Of a stretch of DNA of 28,098 nt, positions 21,529-28,098 are shown piece by piece; within the stretch, counting starts at the first letter, position 1; every line of letters starts with the position of its first letter. Below the pieces are notes generated by a model, which ran no database searches, was not told where the DNA came from, and worked only from the letters and a program-made list of their open reading frames with translations. The stretch is from Armatimonadota bacterium (GTDB taxonomy: Bacteria > Armatimonadota > Armatimonadia > Armatimonadales > Armatimonadaceae), in assembly GCA_014381035.1 (NCBI GenBank), contig JACMIS010000774.1:1-28098 (forward strand). The letters are read 5' to 3'. The position numbers and the translations under genes were made by a program.

Positions 21529-23076
21529 GTGCACTCTTCAACAGTAATCATTGGCGCGGGTCCGGCGGGACTGACAGCGGCATATTCTCTCGTGAAAAAC
21601 GGTGTCGCCCCGTTAGTTCTGGAGATGTCCGATAAGGTAGGCGGAATATCCCGAACAGAAGTTTATAAGGATTATCGGTTCGACATCGGTGGTCATCGTT
21701 TTTTTACCAAGGTCGCCGAGGTAGAGGCACTGTGGCGCGAGGTCCTCGGGGAGGAGTTTTTGCGGGTCCCCCGGTTGTCTCGGATCTATTACGGGCGGAA
21801 GTATTACGACTACCCGTTGCGGATCGCGACCACGGTTCGAAATCTCGGACCGGTCGAAAGCACTCTGATTCTGGCGTCCTACGCAAAGGCTCAAATGCGG
21901 CGCAAGATGAAGCCGCACGCGAAGGAAGAAACCTTCGAGCAATGGGTCACGCACCGCTTTGGCTCACGACTGTATCGCACTTTCTTTAAAACGTATACCG
22001 AAAAAGTGTGGGGTATTCCCTGCAACCAGATTCGCTCCGACTGGGCGGCGCAACGGATTCAAGGGATGAGTCTGGTCACGGCGATTCGCAACGCCCTCAA
22101 GATGCAGGGCGGTGATGCCAAATCCCTGATTAAAGAGTTCGATTATCCCCGCCTTGGTCCGGGAATGATGTGGGAACAGTTCACCGCAAAGGTCGAGGAA
22201 GCCGGGGGCGAAGTGCGGATGCAAACCGAGACCGTCCGCGTTTTACGCGAAAGGAATCGCATTACCGGCATCGTGACTCGCGACACCAACGGAACGGAAC
22301 AGACGGTCCCAGTTACCCAGTTAATTTCCTCCATGGCAGTCACCGACCTGATTGCACGCATGGAGCCTGCCCCGCCGGAACCGGTTCGCACTGCCGCCGC
22401 CGGTTTAAAGCACCGCGACTTTCTGGTCGTCGCGCTCATCTTACGGGGCGAGAAGCTATTTCCGGATAACTGGATCTACATTCATAGCCCCGAGGTCAAA
22501 GTGGGACGGATACAAAACTTCGCCAACTGGAGTCCGGCGATGGTGCCCGAGCCGGACAGAACCTGCCTGGGGATGGAATACTTCTGTCAGAAGGGCGACG
22601 GTCTCTGGCAAACGTCCGACGCCGAACTGATCGCGCTGGCAACCCGGGAAGTCGGTGAGTTAGGTGTCGCAAACCCGGATGACGTCGTGGACGGCGCGGT
22701 CGTTCGCCAACCCCTCGCCTATCCCGTCTATGACGGGGAATATAAAGAAAATCTGGCAGTGGTTCGGGAGTGGCTGGGCACGCTGGAAAACTTCCAAACG
22801 ATCGGGCGCAACGGACTGCACCGATACAACAATCAGGACCATTCGATGTTGTCGGCGATGCTGGCGGTCCGCAATCTGTTCGGCGAAAAGCATGATTTGT
22901 GGGAGGTCAACACCGAGCGTTCGTACCACGAGGATTTCGTCACCAAGCCGGAAAAGAGCCCGACCGCAGAGGGTGGCGGTGTCGTGCTGTCGGCGGGCAA
23001 CACGACCACGCCCAGTCAGACTCCTACCTGGGAGCCATTGGCGGGGGCATCCGCGACCGGGAAGGGTGGTCTATAG
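21529..23076 (+). CDS. FAD-dependent oxidoreductase, UDP-galactopyranose mutase/protoporphyrinogen oxidase-like
   Basis: A 515-residue flavoprotein of the amine-oxidase superfamily. The FAD-binding motif GAGPAG (residues 9-14) is followed by a Glu at the ribose position (LVLEMSDKVGG) and DIGGHRFFTK. The segment RTFFKTYTEKVWGIPCNQIR, with its Trp, resembles UDP-galactopyranose mutase-like proteins found in glycan clusters. The C-terminal FAD contact region is around NQDHSMLSAMLAVRN. The probable role is a redox or FAD-dependent isomerisation step on a nucleotide sugar or polyprenol-linked sugar; substrate unknown. GTG 21529 is the start, with GGAG 5 bases upstream, and is the first gene of a five-gene overlapping operon. 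The last ~30 residues are Gly/Thr/Pro-rich and look disordered. The stop overlaps the next GTG by one base (TAGTG). Confidence 0.83.
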   Translation: MHSSTVIIGAGPAGLTAAYSLVKNGVAPLVLEMSDKVGGISRTEVYKDYRFDIGGHRFFTKVAEVEALWREVLGEEFLRVPRLSRIYYGRKYYDYPLRIATTVRNLGPVESTLILASYAKAQMRRKMKPHAKEETFEQWVTHRFGSRLYRTFFKTYTEKVWGIPCNQIRSDWAAQRIQGMSLVTAIRNALKMQGGDAKSLIKEFDYPRLGPGMMWEQFTAKVEEAGGEVRMQTETVRVLRERNRITGIVTRDTNGTEQTVPVTQLISSMAVTDLIARMEPAPPEPVRTAAAGLKHRDFLVVALILRGEKLFPDNWIYIHSPEVKVGRIQNFANWSPAMVPEPDRTCLGMEYFCQKGDGLWQTSDAELIALATREVGELGVANPDDVVDGAVVRQPLAYPVYDGEYKENLAVVREWLGTLENFQTIGRNGLHRYNNQDHSMLSAMLAVRNLFGEKHDLWEVNTERSYHEDFVTKPEKSPTAEGGGVVLSAGNTTTPSQTPTWEPLAGASATGKGGL

Positions 23077-25307
23077 TGGAAGGCGGTGCATCCAACGAGG
23101 TGCGCATCGGTGTGTTAGGATGCGGCAACATCGCCCGCTCCGTTCATCTGCCGATCCTGGCAAATATACCGGGTGTGCGGGTGGTCGCACTCGCGGACGC
23201 AGACGAGAATAATCGCTCACAAGCCGCGAGCATGGCTCCGTCCGCCGCCACGTACTCTGATTTTTCCGAGGCGGTTCTGGACGCGAAGGTGGACGCGGTC
23301 ATTATCGCGCTGCCTACCGGTTTGCACGCCCGAGCGGCTTGCGCGGCGTTTGCGGCGAATAAGCACGTTTATCTGGAAAAACCGCTGGCAACGTCGCCGG
23401 AAGAGGGCGAGCAGGTACTCAAGGCATGGCATGACGCGCCGGGTTGCGTGGGCATGATCGGTTTCAACTACCGCTTCAATCCGCTCCTCGCCGAGGCGCG
23501 CGATGTGCTCAAAAGGAATGGTGTCGGGCGACTGACGGCGGTCCGCTCCGTGTTCGCTACCCCGGTGCGTAATACCGCGCCGGAATGGAAACAAACACGA
23601 ACCAGTGGCGGCGGTGCGCTTCTGGATTTAGCCTCGCACCATTTCGATCTACTCCGCTATCTGACCGGAAAAGAGATCGAGGAAGTCAGCGCGGGGACCA
23701 CATCCCGCCATGGTGACGCCGATAGCGCGGCTATACAGATACGCCTCGCGGACGGTGTACTCGCGCAAACCTTTGTTTCGCTCTGCGCGGCGGACGATGA
23801 CCGCTGGGAGTTTTACGGCGAAAATGGTCGCCTGGTAGTCGACCGTTATGACGGCGTCAGCGGGAGCGAAGTCACCCCCGCCCGCCGCGAAGAGTCCTCG
23901 ATAGCGAGCGGATTACAGCGGGGTTTGCGGGATTTAGGACGGCAAGGGTATCGGTTCCGTAAGCGAGCCATGCCGGGCAACGAACCTTCGTTCACAGCGT
24001 CATTGACACAGTTCGTTGAAGCAGTGCGCGGCGCGGCGAAGCCCGGTTCCTATCCCGATCTTCGGGACGGCTATCGGAGTCTGCAACTGGTTGCCGCCGC
24101 CGAGGAATCTGCCCGACACGAATCCCGGACGGTGCCGGTACAATCATCCATGAGCGATGAGACGTCTGCAAAAGAGGCAACGTCTCTCGCGACAGACTCC
24201 CTTTCTGGACCACAACTTTCCGTGGTGCTAGTGTCGCCGGACGACTATGCGACGGTACGCCGCACCATCTTGTATCTGCAACGACAAACCGTCGCCGACA
24301 CCTTGGAGGTAGTCGTCGTCCTGCCCCAGCGAAAGGGTGCGGGGATAGTTGCCGAAGATTTCGAGCCGTTCGCCACATGGCAGGTCATCGAGACGGGACC
24401 GATTTCTGCCCTCGCTCCCGCGAAAGTGAAGGCGATCCATGCCGCCCGCGCTCCTTATATAGTAGAGGCGGAGGATCATGCTTTCCCGGAACCCGAATGG
24501 GCAGAGAACTTGATCGCGGCGTTCCGAGCAGGACATGGCGGCGTCGGCCCCTCGGTGTTGCCGGGGAATCCGCGATCCGCGTTGAGTTGGACCTGCCAGA
24601 TGCTCCATTACGGACCGTGGACGAATCCCGGTCCTCCTCGCGAAATCCCGAACATCGCGTGGCATAACGGGGCGTTCCGCCGCGATCTCCTGCTGCAATT
24701 CGACGATGCGGAACTGTGTGATTTATTGTCGGTGGAAAGCTTTTTGCACACCAAGCTATCGGAGCAAGGACATAGCATCTACTTGCAAAGTACGGCGCGG
24801 CTACGTCATGTCAACTTCTCGCATTTGAGTATCGCATTGTGGCAGGGCTTCTGGGGGGGACGACTCTACGGCGCGGTGCGGGCACGGCGGGAGAGATGGA
24901 GCGTGGTCAAGAAACTCATCCACGCCCTCACGGCACCGCTGGTCCCTCTGGTGCGCTTGAAGCGCATCTTTCCCATGATGACGGAGGCGGGTCTCAAAGA
25001 TCGGATTCCGCAGGTATTGCCGACGATGATCCCCTGCTTGATGGCGCACGCTGTCGGCGAAGCAATCGGGTATCTTTTTGGCGCGGGGACATCGGAGCAA
25101 AAGTTCATGTTCTTCGAAACGCGCCGCATTGATCTGATCACCCCGCAAGACCGGGAAGACATAGAGCGTGAAATGCCTTTCCCCGCGCCAATCGCTTCAT
25201 CGAAACCGACCGAGGTCGTTCTGTCGAGTGGGATTGAGTTCTCGGCGCCGTCACGAACTGCTTCCAACCGATCTCCGGAGGGGTCCGTAGCCATTGGGAG
25301 CAGATAA
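23076..25307 (+). CDS. Fusion of Gfo/Idh/MocA-family dehydrogenase and family 2 glycosyltransferase
   Basis: A 743-residue protein of two enzymes. Residues ~8-345 form a Gfo/Idh/MocA oxidoreductase: Rossmann motif GVLGCGNIA (12-20), the EKP signature (Glu101-Lys102-Pro103), and GGGALLDLASHHFDLLRYL with the catalytic-type His. Residues ~360-720 form a GT2-like (GT-A) domain: LSVVLVSPDDY, AEDHAFPEPEW in place of the DxD, and NIAWHNGAFRRDLL. The linker (~346-375) is polar, and an in-frame ATG at 24150 (residue 359, MSDETSAKEA) could be the old start of a separate glycosyltransferase. I start at GTG 23076, overlapping the upstream stop (AAGGG 9 bases before). The frame is open far upstream inside the flavoprotein gene, but that part is out of frame with it. 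Likely role: making and transferring a modified sugar. Confidence 0.85.
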   Translation: MEGGASNEVRIGVLGCGNIARSVHLPILANIPGVRVVALADADENNRSQAASMAPSAATYSDFSEAVLDAKVDAVIIALPTGLHARAACAAFAANKHVYLEKPLATSPEEGEQVLKAWHDAPGCVGMIGFNYRFNPLLAEARDVLKRNGVGRLTAVRSVFATPVRNTAPEWKQTRTSGGGALLDLASHHFDLLRYLTGKEIEEVSAGTTSRHGDADSAAIQIRLADGVLAQTFVSLCAADDDRWEFYGENGRLVVDRYDGVSGSEVTPARREESSIASGLQRGLRDLGRQGYRFRKRAMPGNEPSFTASLTQFVEAVRGAAKPGSYPDLRDGYRSLQLVAAAEESARHESRTVPVQSSMSDETSAKEATSLATDSLSGPQLSVVLVSPDDYATVRRTILYLQRQTVADTLEVVVVLPQRKGAGIVAEDFEPFATWQVIETGPISALAPAKVKAIHAARAPYIVEAEDHAFPEPEWAENLIAAFRAGHGGVGPSVLPGNPRSALSWTCQMLHYGPWTNPGPPREIPNIAWHNGAFRRDLLLQFDDAELCDLLSVESFLHTKLSEQGHSIYLQSTARLRHVNFSHLSIALWQGFWGGRLYGAVRARRERWSVVKKLIHALTAPLVPLVRLKRIFPMMTEAGLKDRIPQVLPTMIPCLMAHAVGEAIGYLFGAGTSEQKFMFFETRRIDLITPQDREDIEREMPFPAPIASSKPTEVVLSSGIEFSAPSRTASNRSPEGSVAIGSR

Positions 25308-26292
25308 CATCTCCGCACCATCGGCTTCAGTTCCGCGCTTCAGCGTGGTCGTGCCTACGTACAACCGTCCGGAGCAATTATCCCGCTGCTTGGCAGCCCT
25401 CTGCGAACTGGCTTATCCGCAGGATCGCTACGAGATTTTGATCGTTGATGATGGCTCGCCCGAGTCCACCTACGAGCAGATCGGCGAAGCGGTGAAGCGT
25501 CATCGAGAATCTCATTCGGATCTCGCGATTCGACTGCTCACACAAACGAACGCGGGACCGGCATCGGCACGAAACCATGGACTACGGGAGGCGACCGGAG
25601 AATATATCGCCTTCACAGACGATGACTGCGCCCCGGCACCAGGCTGGCTCACCGCACTCGCACAACGGTTCGCCTCTGTCCCCGAAGATATGCTCGGCGG
25701 ATATACGGCAAATCTTCTCGAAAATGACCCGTTCGCTTCGTCGAGTCAGCTACTCCTCGACTATCTGTATCAGTGCTGGAACGGATTGGATAGCGGAGAG
25801 GCAACCTTTTTCGCGTCCAACAATATCGCGTTCCCGGTTGCCGAATTGCGATTGTTGGGAGGCTTTGATGCTGGCTTCCCACTCGCCGCTGCCGAAGATA
25901 GAGACTTGTGCCGCCGGTGGCTTGCATCGGGGAAACGCATGACTTATGTCGCCAACGCTCACATCGGGCATTTTCATGGCATGTCTCTGCGGAAGTTTTA
26001 CCGACAGCACCATAATTACGGACGCGGGGCATTCCATTATCATCACCGCACCACACAGGAAACAGATTCGGCTCCCCGTACGGTGAAAGTTGCCCCGTTG
26101 CGCTTTTATCGGGATCTGATGCTGTATCCGTTCCGGTCCCGCACCGCCGGACGCGGTCACTCCCCCGTGGTTTTATCCGGGTTGCTGTTTCTTTCCCAGT
26201 TCGCCAACGCCGCCGGTTTCTTCGGCGAGAAGAATCGCTGGAACCAGAATGCGGGCTTGCAACGCCGGACGCAGGGGCAAAAGATACCATGA
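25294..26292 (+). CDS. Family 2 glycosyltransferase
   Basis: A 332-residue GT-A glycosyltransferase. FSVVVPTYNRPEQL opens the nucleotide-binding fold, IVDDGS contains Asp52-Asp53, and FTDDDCAP (Asp109-111) is the metal-binding DxD. AAEDRDLCRRW matches the ED motif with the catalytic base, followed by Q/R-type residues in RKFYRQHHNYGRG. No membrane segment is obvious apart from a weak hydrophobic stretch at ~285-305. The start is TTG 25294: GGAGGGG lies 10 bases upstream, and no other start codon lies before the conserved first strand. It overlaps the fusion gene by 14 bases and the next glycosyltransferase by 4 (ATGA), so translation is probably coupled. Confidence 0.88.
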   Translation: MGADNISAPSASVPRFSVVVPTYNRPEQLSRCLAALCELAYPQDRYEILIVDDGSPESTYEQIGEAVKRHRESHSDLAIRLLTQTNAGPASARNHGLREATGEYIAFTDDDCAPAPGWLTALAQRFASVPEDMLGGYTANLLENDPFASSSQLLLDYLYQCWNGLDSGEATFFASNNIAFPVAELRLLGGFDAGFPLAAAEDRDLCRRWLASGKRMTYVANAHIGHFHGMSLRKFYRQHHNYGRGAFHYHHRTTQETDSAPRTVKVAPLRFYRDLMLYPFRSRTAGRGHSPVVLSGLLFLSQFANAAGFFGEKNRWNQNAGLQRRTQGQKIP

Positions 26293-27362
26293 ATACGCTC
26301 ACGGTTATCGTGCCGGTGTACAACGCAGAAAAGACATTATACGCGTGTCTGAATGCCTTGTTGAACGCCGAAGCAGCTCCAGAACAAATCCTCGTGGTCG
26401 ATGACGGCTCGACCGATGACGGCATGAGAATCGCAGCGTCGTTCAACGACGCTCGTCTACAAATCATCGCCCCGCTCACCAATAAGCCGCGCGGTCCCGG
26501 CGACGCTCGGAACCGCGCTGCCCGCATCGCAAGCGGAACAATCCTTTTATTCGTTGACTCGGATGTGGTGCTTCGCCCGGACGCCGTGCGCCGTGTGCGC
26601 GAAACGCTCGCCGCCGAGGTGGGGATCGCCGCATTATTCGGCTCCTACGACGATGCTCCGCCCGCGCCGGGGCTCCCGTCCCGTTATAAGAACCTGCTCC
26701 ATCATTATGTCCATCAGCACGGTCAGAAAAACGCCGGAACATTCTGGGCGGGATGCGGCGCGATTCGACGGGACATTTTTATCGCCGTGGGCGGATTTGA
26801 CGTTGAGCGGTTTCCTCGCCCATCGGTCGAGGACATCGAACTGGGAATGCGTTTGCGTCGCCTCGGGCACTCAATCCGTCTGGTGCCAGAAATCCAGGGA
26901 ACGCACTGGAAGCAGTGGTCTCTGACCAACCTGGTGCGAACCGATATTTTCGCGCGTGCCGTGCCGTGGACAGTGCTATTGTTAGAAGAAGGAAACGGCT
27001 TGCCGAACGATTTGAACCTCGGTTGGCGGAGCCGATTATCCGCGTTTGCCGCGCTACTGGCTGCAATCGCACCGATTGCCGCACTGCTTTTTTGGTCGGC
27101 GTATCTGCTGCTGCTTTTCCCGCTCGGCGTTATTTTCGTCGTCCTCGCGAACGCCGATTTATTTGGCTTCTTCTGGAAGCGGGGCGGATTTTCTTTGGGC
27201 ATCGTCGCCGCACTGTTACACACCTTGTATCTGCTGTATGGAACCGCGACCTTTGTGATTGTGACGGTTCTGTATCGGCTGGGTATCTTTCCGGGGAGGC
27301 GCGACGCGATGCGACCCCATGGACCTGCACTTACCCTATCCGCAGAGGATAGGCAGGGATGA
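26289..27362 (+). CDS. Family 2 glycosyltransferase with C-terminal membrane segments
   Basis: A 357-residue GT2 enzyme. LTVIVPVYNAEKTL and VVDDGSTDD (Asp38-Asp39) bind the nucleotide sugar, FVDSDVV (Asp90/Asp92) is the DxD, and PSVEDIELGMRL is the ED base motif. Residues ~250-340 are strongly hydrophobic, with about three membrane spans (LSAFAALLAAIAPIAALLFW, LLLLFPLGVIFVVLANADLF, LLYGTATFVIVTVLYRL). This is the layout of dolichyl/undecaprenyl-phosphate sugar synthases that put sugars onto a lipid carrier. The ATG overlaps the previous stop (ATGA), and the stop overlaps the next ATG in the same way. The final ~20 residues are polar. Confidence 0.88.
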   Translation: MNTLTVIVPVYNAEKTLYACLNALLNAEAAPEQILVVDDGSTDDGMRIAASFNDARLQIIAPLTNKPRGPGDARNRAARIASGTILLFVDSDVVLRPDAVRRVRETLAAEVGIAALFGSYDDAPPAPGLPSRYKNLLHHYVHQHGQKNAGTFWAGCGAIRRDIFIAVGGFDVERFPRPSVEDIELGMRLRRLGHSIRLVPEIQGTHWKQWSLTNLVRTDIFARAVPWTVLLLEEGNGLPNDLNLGWRSRLSAFAALLAAIAPIAALLFWSAYLLLLFPLGVIFVVLANADLFGFFWKRGGFSLGIVAALLHTLYLLYGTATFVIVTVLYRLGIFPGRRDAMRPHGPALTLSAEDRQG

Positions 27363-28098
27363 CCCCTGCATCACGCTCACCGTTTGACCGCCCTGCCTTC
27401 TGGGTCTTGATATTCTATGCCGCCCTGTATCTTTTAAGCGCAAGTGGACGGATGTCGAGCGGCGACGCCACCGGGCAACTTCAGGCAACACTGCTACTCC
27501 GCCACACCGGGCGACTTAGTTCACCGACCCCGTTCATACGCTACCTCTGGTTGAAAAGTCCCACCGGCGTTTACTACGAAATACATGACATCGGTGCCGT
27601 AGGAGCAATGTTCCCCGCCGCTCTCCTCGGTTCCGCGATTTCCACCGCCTCTGAGCACGACCAGATCGCGTCCCCCTCGCTACCGACCCGTCTCGCCGTT
27701 GCATTCACGTACTGCCTGATAGGTGCCTTGGGACCGTTTTTTCTATACCGGCTGTTTGCGTTGTTTTATTCTGCTCGCACGGCGTTTCTGGTCAGCCTTT
27801 TTTTCGGGGTTTGTACGATGTACTGGCCCTATACGAAAACCGCTCGCGATGTTTTGCCGGGTTGTGTGTGTGTCTGTGCGATGCTTTTTTACGCGGGACG
27901 CCTCGCTTTGAACGCATTCTCGCCACCAGCAACGGCAATCACTCCTACACTCCGGCAAAATGCACTTTCCCTCGGCATCGCTACCGGTCTGGCACTGGCG
28001 TTTCGCGTCTCACTCGCGCCATTTTTGCTACTGGGCATTGCCGGATTGCTGGTCGCCTTATTTCGCCGATTACCGCGATCCGTCGCTTTACACGTGGC
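27359..28098 (+). CDS. Polytopic membrane protein, probable GT-C glycosyltransferase, 5' part only
   Basis: The frame opens at ATG 27359 (ATGA overlap with the preceding stop) and stays open to the end of the window, giving 246 residues without a stop. After a short cytoplasmic start comes a membrane segment (FWVLIFYAALYLLSA), then a loop with MSSGDATGQLQATLLL (Asp36), and at least four more hydrophobic segments (around residues 80-95, 118-140, 150-165 and 200-240). An acidic residue just after the first span, in a short 'GD' loop, is the catalytic hallmark of GT-C enzymes such as PMT/ArnT-type mannosyl- and arabinosyltransferases, which use polyprenyl-phosphate sugars. That fits the upstream lipid-carrier-type GT2. 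The family assignment rests on this pattern only. Confidence 0.65.
   Translation, partial: MTPASRSPFDRPAFWVLIFYAALYLLSASGRMSSGDATGQLQATLLLRHTGRLSSPTPFIRYLWLKSPTGVYYEIHDIGAVGAMFPAALLGSAISTASEHDQIASPSLPTRLAVAFTYCLIGALGPFFLYRLFALFYSARTAFLVSLFFGVCTMYWPYTKTARDVLPGCVCVCAMLFYAGRLALNAFSPPATAITPTLRQNALSLGIATGLALAFRVSLAPFLLLGIAGLLVALFRRLPRSVALHV

Noticed and set aside
22899..23075. N-terminal extension of the dehydrogenase-glycosyltransferase into the flavoprotein gene.
   Set aside because: The extra ~59 residues are out of frame with a conserved part of the flavoprotein and show no domain; GTG 23076 directly precedes the Rossmann fold.

Overview
The window reads as ordinary chromosomal DNA of a free-living diderm (outer-membrane) bacterium of moderately high GC. 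An Omp85/BamA-type barrel protein with POTRA domains, Sec signal peptides, a Prc/Tsp-type protease and several ATGA-type gene overlaps fit a Gram-negative cell plan. The gene mix (long Asp-box/BNR secreted protein, DUF4339 membrane protein, KaiC-like ATPase, split ACT/aspartokinase) is compatible with an Armatimonadota-like or other deep-branching lineage. That placement is an impression; no taxonomic marker in the window decides it. There is no phage, integrase, transposase or CRISPR array.

Left part (1-7308): the 3' end of a prc-type tail-specific protease, then smpB between two good intrinsic terminators, then a 1144-codon secreted protein joining an Asp-box propeller region, a carbohydrate-binding-like jelly roll and a C-terminal SGNH (GDSL) esterase. 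Just downstream lies a decayed second copy of an SGNH esterase (frameshift plus internal deletion). Next comes a small stress-type module: an ECF sigma factor with a SnoaL-like C-terminal extension and a DoxX-like membrane protein on the minus strand, divergent from an AhpD/carboxymuconolactone-decarboxylase-family gene whose upstream region carries a good match to the ECF41-type promoter.

Middle (7309-17410): an rrf2-cysK operon (minus), a tRNA with anticodon CAU that looks more like Ile2 than Met, a HEAT-repeat gene coupled to a xylose-isomerase-like TIM-barrel gene (minus), a GYF_2/DUF4339 membrane protein (plus), and a three-gene signalling operon (small unknown protein, double-domain KaiC-like ATPase, PAS-PAS-PP2C phosphatase; plus). 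Convergent to it is an operon of a free-standing ACT-domain protein and aspartokinase (minus), driven by a clear promoter.

Right part (17411-28098): an apparently leaderless TPR lipoprotein-like/periplasmic gene coupled to an Omp85-family outer-membrane protein with an acidic insert inside its second POTRA. After a 407-base gene-free stretch comes a tightly overlapping surface-glycan operon: a UGM-like flavoprotein, a Gfo/Idh/MocA dehydrogenase fused to a family 2 glycosyltransferase, two further family 2 glycosyltransferases, and the start of a GT-C-like polytopic membrane protein that runs off the window. Several promoters in the window look like extended -10 (TGn-TATAAT) promoters with poor -35 boxes.
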